Source: Chloroflexota bacterium
GTDB lineage: Bacteria; Chloroflexota; Anaerolineae; UBA4142; SHND01
Direction: 5' to 3'
Length of the DNA: 60,652 nt
Assembly: GCA_016209205.1 (NCBI GenBank)
Contig: JACQWQ010000044.1
Location: 19,806-80,457 of the forward strand
Within the stretch, counting starts at the first letter, position 1. Every line of letters begins with the position of its first letter. A program made the translations under genes and the position numbers. This document shows, one piece after another, positions 33,997 through 42,678 of the stretch. The notes beneath the pieces are model-generated. The model saw only the letters and a program-made list of their open reading frames with translations. It was not told the DNA's origin and made no database searches.

Positions 33997-34427
33997 GCCG
34001 CGAATCCGAACCCGCTGCGCCGCGTGAACCAGACTTGCTGCCTTTTTGGCCCCATTACGTGCTGAGCGAATTTATCGCGTGGTACATCGTCCTCGGGGTG
34101 TTGATTACGCTCGCGGCCCTCTTTCCTGCCGGGCTGGAAGAAAAAGCGAATGCGCTCCAAACACCCGAGCACGTCAAGCCCGAATGGTATTTTCTCGCCG
34201 TGTATCAATTTCTCAAGGTCGCCTCGGTGTTCGCTTCTCTTGGCTCCGAGGCGCCGCGCTTGACGGGAATTCTTTTGCCCGCTATCGGAATGGCGCTGCT
34301 CTTCTTTTTACCTTTTCTCGATCGCGGCCCCAAGCGACCGGCGCGTAGACGGCCACTCTTGCTCATCCTGACAATTCTCATTCTCGCCGTCGTCATTGCA
34401 CTCACGGTTTGGGGACAGTACAGCTAA
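33993..34427 (+). CDS. Cytochrome b C-terminal subunit (subunit IV-type)
   Basis: A 144-residue membrane protein with three helices and the quinol-site motif in TPEHVKPEWYFL, which carries PEWY as in bc1/b6f complexes. Overlaps the b6 gene by four bases; 11 bp separate it from the 13-haem gene. Together these encode the quinol-oxidising core of a cytochrome bc complex. Confidence 0.92.
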   Translation: MSRESEPAAPREPDLLPFWPHYVLSEFIAWYIVLGVLITLAALFPAGLEEKANALQTPEHVKPEWYFLAVYQFLKVASVFASLGSEAPRLTGILLPAIGMALLFFLPFLDRGPKRPARRRPLLLILTILILAVVIALTVWGQYS

Positions 34428-34438
34428 AGGCACAACCC

Positions 34439-36256
34439 ATGAACAAACTCTGGTTTCGTGTTGGCATCCTGATCAGCTTGAGCGTTGCGACGGGCTTGTT
34501 CTTGATCCGCGTCCCAGTTTTGGCGCGACCACCTGCGCAAAAGCCGGTGCCGCATGTCATTGAAGGCCGCGAAACTCTTTGTCTCGCTTGCCATACGGAT
34601 GGCGTGGCAGGGGCGCCAAAATTTCCGGCGGACCATGCGGGGCGCACGAATGAGCAATGTTTGCTTTGCCACAAAGAGCGCGCGGGCAACGCCACCACGC
34701 CCGGCGCCCAAGCGACAGTCGAGTCCACAGAAACAATCTCGGGGACCATTACCGCAACGGCAATTGCGACCGATACCGTGACGGTTGGCGAAACCGAAAC
34801 CGCTGCCCCTGCGCAAGAAACACCGTCGCCGACGCTCCCCGCAACGCCTTCACCCGAGCCGACCACTGCGCCAAGCGCGCCGCGGATTCCACATGCGCTC
34901 CAGGGGCGCGATGATTGTTTGGCATGTCATAGCAAGGGAGAAGGTGGCGCGCCGGTCTTGACCACTTCCCACGCGGGGCGCACCAGCGATACCTGTCGGC
35001 TCTGCCATCAACCCGCCGAACCGGGCGCGGGCGAAATTCCACAAATTTTGCCCACGCTGATTCCACATCCCACCGCGATCCAAGATCAAAATTCGTGCGT
35101 ACAATGTCATACGAATTTGGGCGGCAAGTTTGCCGAGACCGTTCAAGCCTGGAGTGGCAGCATCCATTCGCAGCGCGGTGTGACCTGCGCCGATTGTCAC
35201 GGCGGGGATCCGACAAACCGCGAAAAAGAAGCCGCGCACTCGACCAGCGCGAATTTCGTCGGCAAACCCAAGACGGTGGACATTCCCGCGCTGTGCGCCA
35301 GTTGTCACGCGCGCGTAGAATTGATGCGCCAATACGATTTACCCACCGACCAATGGGCAAAATACCAGCAAAGTATTCATGGCAAAGAACTCGCGCAGGG
35401 TAACGTCAATGTAGCAACCTGCTTTGTTTGCCACGACGGACACGCGACCAAGGAATCAACCGACCCGTCGGCGCAAGTGTATCCGCTCAATATACCGGCG
35501 CTGTGTGGCAGCTGTCATTCGAATGTCGAATTGATGAAGCCATACAACATCCCGACGAATCAATACGAGTTGTATACCAAGAGCGTTCACGGCATTGGGC
35601 TTTTGCAAAAGCAAGACCTTCGCGCCCCGAGCTGCGCGACCTGTCACGGCACGCACGGCGCGGCGCCGCCCGGGTTTGAAGAAGTCGCGAACGTCTGCGG
35701 CAGCTGTCACACCGCGACGCAAGATTACTACCTCAAGAGCGTGCACGCGAGCAACACGCCTGGTACGCCCAAGTGTGTGACGTGTCATGGACGTTACGAT
35801 GTAGAATCGCCGAGCGATGCAATGTTTCACGGCGACGGCGCGCGCGAGTGCGGCAGTTGCCATACGCCCACTTCGCCGCAAAATGCAGCGGTGCAGGAGA
35901 TAAGCAGCAACATCGAATCCAGCGCGCGGGCGGTGGACGAAGCCGCAAAGGCGATCAAAGAAGCGGCGGGCAGCGCGCTCATCGTCGCACCCGAAGAAGC
36001 CAAGCTCGCCGAGGCGCGAACCAGCTTGATTACGGCGCGCGCCGCGCAGCATACCCTGAATCGGGATACGATCAAAAAGCGCACCGATGCGGCAACGGCA
36101 AAAGCCAAAGAGGTCACTGCCGACGCCCAACAGGCGATAGCCAACAGTATCTTTCGGCGTGAGATCATGGCAATCGGTTTGGCAATCATGGTGCTCGCAA
36201 TTTCTGCGCTCTGGCTCGTGCGTCGCGAATTGTACAAAGAGCTGCCCAAAAAGTGA
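34439..36256 (+). CDS. 13-haem cytochrome c of the bc complex, C-terminally anchored
   Basis: A 605-residue protein with a signal peptide, then two di-haem modules of the CLACH...GAPKFPADHAGR...CLLCH type separated by a Thr/Pro/Ala linker (~85-150), nine further CXXCH motifs (13 in total), an alanine-rich coiled coil (~490-565, EEAKLAEARTSLI) and a terminal helix (IMAIGLAIMVLAISALWLV). Placed between subunit IV and Rieske, it takes the position of cytochrome c1/f and probably receives electrons from the Rieske centre. A multihaem protein in that role is unusual but known for some deep-branching bacteria. Confidence 0.9.
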   Translation: MNKLWFRVGILISLSVATGLFLIRVPVLARPPAQKPVPHVIEGRETLCLACHTDGVAGAPKFPADHAGRTNEQCLLCHKERAGNATTPGAQATVESTETISGTITATAIATDTVTVGETETAAPAQETPSPTLPATPSPEPTTAPSAPRIPHALQGRDDCLACHSKGEGGAPVLTTSHAGRTSDTCRLCHQPAEPGAGEIPQILPTLIPHPTAIQDQNSCVQCHTNLGGKFAETVQAWSGSIHSQRGVTCADCHGGDPTNREKEAAHSTSANFVGKPKTVDIPALCASCHARVELMRQYDLPTDQWAKYQQSIHGKELAQGNVNVATCFVCHDGHATKESTDPSAQVYPLNIPALCGSCHSNVELMKPYNIPTNQYELYTKSVHGIGLLQKQDLRAPSCATCHGTHGAAPPGFEEVANVCGSCHTATQDYYLKSVHASNTPGTPKCVTCHGRYDVESPSDAMFHGDGARECGSCHTPTSPQNAAVQEISSNIESSARAVDEAAKAIKEAAGSALIVAPEEAKLAEARTSLITARAAQHTLNRDTIKKRTDAATAKAKEVTADAQQAIANSIFRREIMAIGLAIMVLAISALWLVRRELYKELPKK

Positions 36257-36337
36257 GGTAGGGCAAAGCACTTGTTGTGCAAGATGCGCACGCCGGTGCT
36301 TTGCTTCTGCACCTGTGTTCCATTCACGGAGTATTCG

Positions 36338-36820
36338 ATGACTGAATTCACTGTCAAGCCAATTCGACGCCGCAAATCTATCCAGCTGCTGCTTGGCTTT
36401 TCCTTTATCGCGACGATAGGAGGAGTGCTTGCGCCCATCATCGCCTATCTCATTCCCAGAGAAAACGCCGCCGCTTATGGCGGTCCCAGCGAAGTGGGCG
36501 CACCGGAAGATTTCCCACTCAACAGCGGCAAGATTGTATCGGTTAATGACAAGCCGGTGATTATTGTAAATACCAAAGCCGGAGGGCTGAAAGCATTCTC
36601 CGCGATCTGCACACATCTCGGCTGCGTGGTCACCTGGAATGAACGCAAGGGTATCATTCATTCTCCTTGCCACGACGGATTGTTCAATCCCGTGAATGGC
36701 TCGGTGATCTCGGGCCCTCCGCCGCGACCTTTGCCGCAATATGAACTGGTGGTCAAGGAAGGCAAAGTGTTGGTGGGTAAACCCTTGGGCAATATCTATG
36801 GCGAACGATCGGGCGAATAG
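36338..36820 (+). CDS. Rieske [2Fe-2S] protein
   Basis: A 160-residue Rieske subunit: a twin-Arg-like basic N-terminus (KPIRRRKSIQLLLGFSFIA) with a membrane anchor, then CTHLGC and SPCHDGLF cluster motifs giving two Cys and two His ligands, and a GPPPRPLPQYEL loop. Completes the bc complex with the two cytochrome b genes upstream. ATG at 36338 has GGAG upstream; 81 bp follow the 13-haem gene. Confidence 0.95.
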   Translation: MTEFTVKPIRRRKSIQLLLGFSFIATIGGVLAPIIAYLIPRENAAAYGGPSEVGAPEDFPLNSGKIVSVNDKPVIIVNTKAGGLKAFSAICTHLGCVVTWNERKGIIHSPCHDGLFNPVNGSVISGPPPRPLPQYELVVKEGKVLVGKPLGNIYGERSGE

Positions 36821-37268
36821 AATTCGCGGCAACAACAACACCAAGTCGCTCTACAGCGACTGGCATCCCAAAAATGTGACGCATACCCGAACGGCGAGCC
36901 GGGCTAGCATCTGTACGAGATGGCTGTTTGACTCTATTTTCCTGTTGCTGCAGTGACAATCGAACCAAACTTGTCACATGCAGGAACCTGGTTTTGACCC
37001 GCCCTTCCTATACTTACACATGTCGCATCTGAAGAGGGAGGCGAGAACCCGCGTGCTGCAAGTAACAGACACGCGGGGTGTATTCCCTATGCTGGGGCTC
37101 ATGCGCTGCGCCGTACGGATGGCGCAACGCGGCGAGGTTTGCCATGACGCTAGCAACCACTGGCGCCAATCTTGTACCGCGGAAAGGAGTGAAGATTCCC
37201 ACTGCATCGCAACGTGCGATCAGATCAAGCGGTTTCATTGAAATCAATCATTAGTGGAGGCAAACCCA
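36821..37268 (+). promoter_or_regulatory. Long structured leader of the 9-haem c554-like gene
   Basis: A gene-free gap of 448 bp. A possible -10 TATACT lies at 37009. Downstream are stable hairpins: CCCGCGTG / CACGCGGG (~37049-37080), TGCGCC / GGCGCA (~37109-37128) and AATCTT / AAGATT (~37171-37199), ending with GGAGG before the ATG. I could not match it to a riboswitch class: the segment GACGCTAGCAACC only loosely recalls part of the c-di-GMP-I aptamer and lacks the rest. Confidence 0.5.
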
Positions 37269-39290
37269 ATGTTCAATTGGAAACTCTTGGCGATTCCTCT
37301 GGTGGTCATCGGAGTGATCGCCGCGATTCTCGCAGTAACACCGTTCAATACGAACTATTCCGTGTCGGCTGCACCACCCGAACAGCAACCAACACCTCAG
37401 CCGGTCAACGCCGAAGTAATCATTGTTCCGGTTGCCGCAAATCGCACCAAAGACCCCAACGTCTTTACGGCGACCGTCAAAATCATGACGGACACCAAGG
37501 TCGGTGAATCGAGTGTCACTATCGCGATGGGCGCAACTGGTTTATCGAACGTGCCAATCAATGTCCCCGTGCACGTTCAATGCAAGGCAGCCGACGAAGG
37601 GTTTACGGGCACGATTACTCCCACCTGGACCCTGTATAAACCCGCAGACTCGAAAGCCGAGCTCAAAGACCCGAAAGCTGCACTTACCGAATTCACCCCC
37701 GATCTAGTTGGTGCGTATGCGGTCGCTTGCTCCATCCCCGGGGGCGGAAAAGCGGACGGCGCCAAGCTGCACGCCGGTACATACCTTGGGAATGACGCCG
37801 AGAACTGCAAGACCTGTCACCCCATCAAAGTGGCCGAATGGCTCAAGACGGGTCATGCCACCATCTTCTCGGACAATATTGACAACAAGCGCACACCCGA
37901 AGCGGATACACACTACACCGAGAGCTGTGCGTCGTGTCATACTGTCGGTTACTATGCCGAGCCGTACGGAGTCGGCTCGAATGGTTTCAAAGCGGCAATG
38001 ACTTTGGCCAAGTGGTCAATCCCCACCTGGGACAAAATCAATGCCGCAGGTAAGGGTGGCCCGAGCAATTTTGCCGCCATGCCTGATTCGGTCAAAGCAT
38101 TGGCAAACATCCAGTGCGAACAATGCCACGGCCCTGCCACAGAACACGTCAAGAATGGTGAAGGTGTCATGGCAGTCAGCCAGAGCGCAGGCATGTGCAA
38201 CGTCTGCCACAATGGCAGCAGCCGCCACGACAAAGGCGAACAGCTCAAGAACGCCGCTCATTCGGATGCAAACGCTGCCGCCTTTAACGCACCCATCGGT
38301 CCGACTCGTCAGGCGTGTGTGCGCTGCCACTCGGGCGAAGGATACGCTTCGTTCTTGAAGAATCCCAAGAACCAAGCCGCGTGGACTAATGTCAAGCAGA
38401 CTATCGTTTGCGCCACGTGCCACGATCCGCATTCGGATGCCAATCCCTGGCAGCTGCGGATTATGGGCAAACCCGTCGAGCTCCCGTTCGAAGTCACCAA
38501 GGATGTCGGTCTCTCGGCAACCTGTTTCGAATGCCATAATTCGCGCGCCAATCCCGCGAATGCGATCAAGAGCTCGTTCCCGCACTATAGCTCAGTTGCC
38601 GAATTCCTGAGCGATACCGGCGGTGTAACCTACGGTCAAACTGTCGGGAATTCGCCGCACGGCGCTCTCGTGGGCGTTGCACCGATTCCGAATCCCGAAG
38701 CCAAAGATGACCCCGAAGCTGCCAAGTTCCTGTTCAGCAAAGCCGGCGATGAAAAGGGCAACATTCCCGGTCCGTGTGTGACCTGCCACATGACCGCACC
38801 CATCACCGACCAAAAAGACCCGAACTTTGAAAAGGTCGGCGGTCACTCGTTCAATACCGTCAGCCCCGATGGCAAGTTCAACTACACCGGTGCTTGCAAG
38901 TCTTGCCACCAAGACATTGCCGATTTCAACTTCAAAGCCAAAGCCGATTATGACGGCAATGGCAAAGTGGAAGGCGTGCAGACCGAAGTCAAGGGCTTGT
39001 TGGATGTGTTGTGGAAAGCATTGGAAGCCAAGGGTGTCAAGAAAGTTGATACGGGCTATCCGTATGGAACCTTGCCCAAGGGCGCCGATGGTCAAACTGA
39101 CGACAAGATTGACAATGCCTGGTACAACTTCCGCACCGTCTATGGCGTGATGTGGGGTGAAGAAACCGGCAACGGCAACGAAGGCAAAGCCCAAGCCATG
39201 CACAACTTCAAGCGCGCAGTCATGCTCTTGCAGCTCTCGTACAAAGACCTCACCGGCAAGGATGTGCCCGGCGCGACCTTGATGAAATAG
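37269..39290 (+). CDS. 9-haem cytochrome c554-like protein
   Basis: A 673-residue exported protein. Signal anchor ~5-27; an N-terminal Ig-like/copper-oxidase-like domain (~45-165); then nine CXXCH motifs. The patterns CKTCHPIKVAEWLKTGHAT and IQCEQCHGPATEHVKNG are typical of the cytochrome c554 family; the last ~150 residues are haem-free apart from CKSCH and end in a helical segment. Two single residues commonly serving as distal ligands (His) lie near each motif. Likely a large periplasmic or surface electron carrier, or a redox enzyme; substrate unknown. ATG at 37269 has GGAGG upstream. Confidence 0.88.
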   Translation: MFNWKLLAIPLVVIGVIAAILAVTPFNTNYSVSAAPPEQQPTPQPVNAEVIIVPVAANRTKDPNVFTATVKIMTDTKVGESSVTIAMGATGLSNVPINVPVHVQCKAADEGFTGTITPTWTLYKPADSKAELKDPKAALTEFTPDLVGAYAVACSIPGGGKADGAKLHAGTYLGNDAENCKTCHPIKVAEWLKTGHATIFSDNIDNKRTPEADTHYTESCASCHTVGYYAEPYGVGSNGFKAAMTLAKWSIPTWDKINAAGKGGPSNFAAMPDSVKALANIQCEQCHGPATEHVKNGEGVMAVSQSAGMCNVCHNGSSRHDKGEQLKNAAHSDANAAAFNAPIGPTRQACVRCHSGEGYASFLKNPKNQAAWTNVKQTIVCATCHDPHSDANPWQLRIMGKPVELPFEVTKDVGLSATCFECHNSRANPANAIKSSFPHYSSVAEFLSDTGGVTYGQTVGNSPHGALVGVAPIPNPEAKDDPEAAKFLFSKAGDEKGNIPGPCVTCHMTAPITDQKDPNFEKVGGHSFNTVSPDGKFNYTGACKSCHQDIADFNFKAKADYDGNGKVEGVQTEVKGLLDVLWKALEAKGVKKVDTGYPYGTLPKGADGQTDDKIDNAWYNFRTVYGVMWGEETGNGNEGKAQAMHNFKRAVMLLQLSYKDLTGKDVPGATLMK

Positions 39291-39291
39291 A

Positions 39292-39356
39292 GTAGTGACG
39301 ATTTCAATCGTCCAAATAACGAATAAGGCGATGGGAATCCATCGCACGTTACTACG
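39292..39356. repeat. GTAGTGACG...CGTTACTAC palindromic element
   Basis: Two nested stems (GACGATTTCAATCGTC and GCGATGGGAATCCATCGC) between outer ends GTAGTGACG and CGTTACTAC. It shares its outer ends with the element inside etfA at 10604-10660. Sits right behind the c554-like gene stop. Confidence 0.75.
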
Positions 39357-39369
39357 CAAGTACAAACAA

Positions 39370-39410
39370 CGGACTCGTTCATCCCCTGAGCGAGTCCGTT
39401 CCTTTTTTTG
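39370..39410 (+). terminator. Intrinsic terminator
   Basis: CGGACTCG / CGAGTCCG stem (loop TTCATCCCCTGAG), followed by TTCCTTTTTTT. Ends transcription of the c554-like gene ahead of the ccm genes. Confidence 0.92.
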
Positions 39411-39572
39411 ACAAATGTCCTATCCGAGGCGGGGCATTTGTCAAGAATTTCACATTTTACTCGAAATTTGACCTTGTATGGACACGATTTGGACTTGAGC
39501 TCTTTATTCTGACCATGCAACAAACTCGGACGCGCCGTCTTGCGTCCAAACTTTTGCCAAGGAGTGGCATAG

Positions 39573-40016
39573 ATGGCAAGCCTACTGCAAAATTCCCCCG
39601 CACAATCCGTTTCCCGTTCCAAGAGCAACTCACTCAAATTCCTCATTGGCGGCATGATTCTACTCGGCGTGATTGGATTTGTTGCCGTCAATAGTTTTCA
39701 AGCCAACACCGTTTATTACTATACCCTCTCCGAACTGAGCGCACAGCGCGCGCAGCTCAGCGGACAAACCGTGCGCGTCAGCGCTCCGCTGGACAAGGCA
39801 AGCATTCAAAACGACCAAAAGAACCTCGTCCTCCAATTCAATCTGGTGGAAGGGGATCAGGTCTTGCCGGTGGTCTATCGCGGAGTTGCACCGGACACGA
39901 TGAGCAATGGGGAGAGCGTCGTCGCCGAAGGCAAACTCGACGCGAACGGTGTATTCCAAGCCGACTCTATTTTGGTCAAGTGTCCATCGAAATACGAAAA
40001 GAGTGCAGTGCAATAA
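39573..40016 (+). CDS. ccmE: Cytochrome c maturation protein CcmE, cysteine type
   Basis: A 147-residue membrane-anchored OB-fold haem chaperone: anchor LKFLIGGMILLGVIGFVAV, then YYTLSELSAQ, LSGQTVRVSA and ADSILVKCPSKYE. The haem-binding residue is Cys in CPSKY (CxxxY) in place of the HxxxY of E. coli; this variant is known in Desulfovibrio and archaea. CcmE passes haem to the CcmF/H lyase. Its neighbours ccmF, ccmC, ccmD and ccmH confirm a System I cluster devoted to the many c-haems here. Start ATG at 39573 has AAGGAG upstream. Confidence 0.93.
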   Translation: MASLLQNSPAQSVSRSKSNSLKFLIGGMILLGVIGFVAVNSFQANTVYYYTLSELSAQRAQLSGQTVRVSAPLDKASIQNDQKNLVLQFNLVEGDQVLPVVYRGVAPDTMSNGESVVAEGKLDANGVFQADSILVKCPSKYEKSAVQ

Positions 40017-40020
40017 AATT

Positions 40021-40092
40021 TGAGGACTGAGCATTGAGGACTGAGGACTGCGCGCTTCAATGCGCAGTCCTCAGTCCTCGTATCTCAGCACT
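40021..40092. repeat. GAGGACTGAG tandem-word inverted repeat
   Basis: GAGGACTGAGGACTGCGCG and its complement TGCGCAGTCCTCAGTCCTC form a near-perfect stem around CTTCAA, with further related words at both ends. Lies between ccmE and ccmF within the operon. Confidence 0.88.
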
Positions 40093-40108
40093 GTTTTAGG
40101 AGCCGCCG

Positions 40109-42136
40109 ATGGGCAATTTTGGATCGTTGACGATTCCCCAAATCGCTGAAGTAGGTAATCTCGCGCTGGCTTTGGGCCTCGCCGTTTCGGTCTATGTGGT
40201 TTTTGCCGCCGTGTTCTCACAACTGAAACGACGCGGTGAATTTTTTGCGAGCGCGAGATACGGCATCTATGTCATTACCGGTTTGACGACGCTCGCCGTC
40301 GCCATCCTCGAATGGGCGCTGCTGACCCATCAATTTCGTTTTGAATATGTTGCCAATCACGTAAGCAGTGACCAACCGCTGTTGTACACCATTTCGGCGT
40401 TGTGGGGTGGGCAAGAAGGATCGCTGCTGTTTTGGGTGTGGCTGCTCGCGCTGTTTGGCGCGGTGGTGTTGATTCAACATCTCGGTCAGACGAATCATCT
40501 CATTCCGTGGGTCATCGCGTTCATTGCGTTTACCGACGCATTCTTTTTCTCGCTGTTGGTCTTTATTTCCAGTCCCTTTGCGCTCTTGGCGCAAACTCCG
40601 GTGGACGGCATCGGCTTGAATCCACTGCTCCAGGACCCGGGCATGTTTATCCATCCTGTCACGCAATATCTCGGATACGTCGGTTTCACAGTCCCGTTCG
40701 CGTTTGCCATGGCGGCGCTCGTCACCGGCGATTTGGGCTATGCTTGGATTCGCACGACGCGGCGCTGGGCATTGTTCGCGTGGTTGTTCCTTTCGCTCGG
40801 CTTGTTGTTTGGAATGCGCTGGGCGTACGTGGAGCTCGGTTGGGGCGGTTACTGGGGCTGGGACCCGGTGGAAAACGCGGCATTGATTCCGTGGCTCACC
40901 GGCGCCGCGTATTTGCACAGTGTGATGATTCAGGAAAAACGCGGGATGCTCAAAGTGTGGAATCTCGTGCTCATCCTGTTGACGTTCCTGCTTTCCATTT
41001 TGGGAACGTTCATTACGCGCAGCGGCGTGATTCAATCCGTCCACGCGTTCGGCGTGAGCTCGATGGGCCCGCTCTTTCTCGCGTACATTGCCGCCGTGTT
41101 GATCGTCTTTGCGTATTTGCTGTACCTGCGCCTCGACCAACTAAAAGAAGAAAATCGTCTGGATTCGATGTGGTCGCGCGAAGCAACTTTTCTCTTGAAC
41201 AATTTAATCTTGCTCGGCGCGGCGGTGGCGACGTTATGGGGCACTATCTTTCCGATGATCAGCGAACTCCTCGCGGGCAAACAAATCACCGTTGCCGCGC
41301 CGTTCTTTAATCAAGTGAACGGCCCGATCTTGCTCGCGCTCGTGCTGTTGATGGGAGTGTGCACGCTGATTGGCTGGCGACGCGCCTCCCCGCAACATCT
41401 CGTCCGCAATTTCGTGCCTCCCCTTGTCGTTGCCGCGATTACGACGCTGGGCTCGGTCGTCAGCGGCGTGCGCGACGTGTACGGCTTGATTGCGTTTGCC
41501 GCGTCTGCCTTTGTGCTGACGACGATCTTGCTAGAATTCTATCGCGGCGCCCGCGCGCGGATGCGCATGTATCAAGAAAATGTCGCCGTCGCGCCCGTGC
41601 AGCTCGTCAACAAAAACCGGCGGCGCTATGGCGGTTATATCGTCCACATCGGCGTCATGCTTGCCGCGATCGGCATTGTCGGCTCGACCTTTTTGCAAAC
41701 CAGCGTTCAAAAAAATGTCGCGCCGGGTGAAAGCGTCGCCTTGGGACCGTACACGATGCAGTTTCAAAAACTGTTCATGACATCCGAGAGCAATGCCCAA
41801 GTCATCGCGGCAGACCTGATCGTGTTCGAGAATGGCAACCGCATTGACACGCTGCGCCCCCAAAAGGCATACTATCCTGCCGCCGATCAAATGACGACCG
41901 AAGTCGCGGTGCGCACGACCTTGCGCGAGGATTTGTACGTGATTCTCGCCGGATGGAACGACGACGGCAGCGCGACCTTGAAAGTGATTATCAACCCGCT
42001 CGTCGTCTGGTTATGGATCGGGTTTATCGTCTTTATCATCGGCGCCTTGATCGCGATGCTGCCCGACCCGCGCGAAGCGCAAGCCGTGGAACGTGTGCGC
42101 GCGGAAAAGGTGCTGGCTGGTGCGATAGTGCAATAG
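40109..42136 (+). CDS. ccmF: Cytochrome c haem lyase CcmF
   Basis: A 675-residue polytopic membrane protein of the CcmF/CcsBA superfamily. The WWD haem-handling signature is WGGYWGWDPVENAALIPWL near residue 248. Two haem-b-coordinating and two WWD-flanking histidines sit in helical segments (HSVMIQEKRGM). Ligates haem delivered by CcmE to CXXCH apocytochromes. GGAG upstream of the ATG; it sits after a word-palindrome in the same operon as ccmE. Confidence 0.95.
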   Translation: MGNFGSLTIPQIAEVGNLALALGLAVSVYVVFAAVFSQLKRRGEFFASARYGIYVITGLTTLAVAILEWALLTHQFRFEYVANHVSSDQPLLYTISALWGGQEGSLLFWVWLLALFGAVVLIQHLGQTNHLIPWVIAFIAFTDAFFFSLLVFISSPFALLAQTPVDGIGLNPLLQDPGMFIHPVTQYLGYVGFTVPFAFAMAALVTGDLGYAWIRTTRRWALFAWLFLSLGLLFGMRWAYVELGWGGYWGWDPVENAALIPWLTGAAYLHSVMIQEKRGMLKVWNLVLILLTFLLSILGTFITRSGVIQSVHAFGVSSMGPLFLAYIAAVLIVFAYLLYLRLDQLKEENRLDSMWSREATFLLNNLILLGAAVATLWGTIFPMISELLAGKQITVAAPFFNQVNGPILLALVLLMGVCTLIGWRRASPQHLVRNFVPPLVVAAITTLGSVVSGVRDVYGLIAFAASAFVLTTILLEFYRGARARMRMYQENVAVAPVQLVNKNRRRYGGYIVHIGVMLAAIGIVGSTFLQTSVQKNVAPGESVALGPYTMQFQKLFMTSESNAQVIAADLIVFENGNRIDTLRPQKAYYPAADQMTTEVAVRTTLREDLYVILAGWNDDGSATLKVIINPLVVWLWIGFIVFIIGALIAMLPDPREAQAVERVRAEKVLAGAIVQ

Positions 42137-42197
42137 TGCAGTAGTGCGGTAGTAAAAAACACTATCGCACTATCTCACTATTGCACTATCGCACTAC
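42123..42197. repeat. ATAGTGC / GCACTAT tandem-word inverted repeat
   Basis: GATAGTGCAATAGTGCAGTA words on the left and CACTATCGCACTATCTCACT on the right are complementary around AAAAAAC. The repeat overlaps the ccmF stop region and ends a few bases before the next start. Confidence 0.9.
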
Positions 42198-42203
42198 ACA
42201 ACA

Positions 42204-42587
42204 TTGGAAATCCTCATCATTCTCGCGCTCGTCGTCATCGTGGTTTTGATCGTGGGATACCCGCTGATCAATCCCGAACGCTATCGCGATCAAGGCGTGC
42301 GTCAAGAGACCTTGCCCGAGTACGACGATTTGTATGGCGCGCGCGAAAATGTGTTTGACGCGCTGCGCGATTTGCAATTTGAATTTGCGACGGGCAAGCT
42401 TTCGACCGGCGATTACGAGCAGCTCAAGGCGCGTTACGAAGTGCAAGCGGCTGACATCCTGCAGCAGATTGACGCGTTGAAACCGAAAAAAGCCAAACCC
42501 GTGCAAGGCGCACGCACTTGCCCGCGCTGCAATTCCGCCATGAGCGCGCAAGACAAATTCTGCACCAAGTGCGGAACGAAACTCTAA
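42204..42587 (+). CDS. CcmI-like membrane protein with zinc ribbon
   Basis: A 127-residue protein: one N-terminal helix (ILIILALVVIVVLIVGYPLI), a helical region (RENVFDALRDLQFEFATGKL) like the CcmI N-terminal periplasmic/cytoplasmic segment, and a C-terminal ribbon CPRCNSAMSAQDKFCTKCG. It lies between ccmF and ccmC, where a chaperone for apocytochromes is expected. The TTG at 42204 has no good ribosome-binding site because repeat words fill the upstream region. Confidence 0.8.
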   Translation: MEILIILALVVIVVLIVGYPLINPERYRDQGVRQETLPEYDDLYGARENVFDALRDLQFEFATGKLSTGDYEQLKARYEVQAADILQQIDALKPKKAKPVQGARTCPRCNSAMSAQDKFCTKCGTKL

Positions 42588-42678
42588 CTCGACGTTCGAG
42601 TTGATGTTCGCAGGCAGTTGCACTGCCGATGGTTGGCCGCAGCCCAACTGCACCCGAACACGTGCAAGTTGTGCTTTT

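Noticed and set aside
35456..36844. A 462-codon minus-strand frame opposite the 13-haem and Rieske genes
   Set aside because: Shadow of the cytochrome genes; no motif.
36974..37207. A 77-codon minus-strand frame in the c554-like gene leader
   Set aside because: No ribosome-binding site and no similarity; the DNA is better explained as a structured leader.
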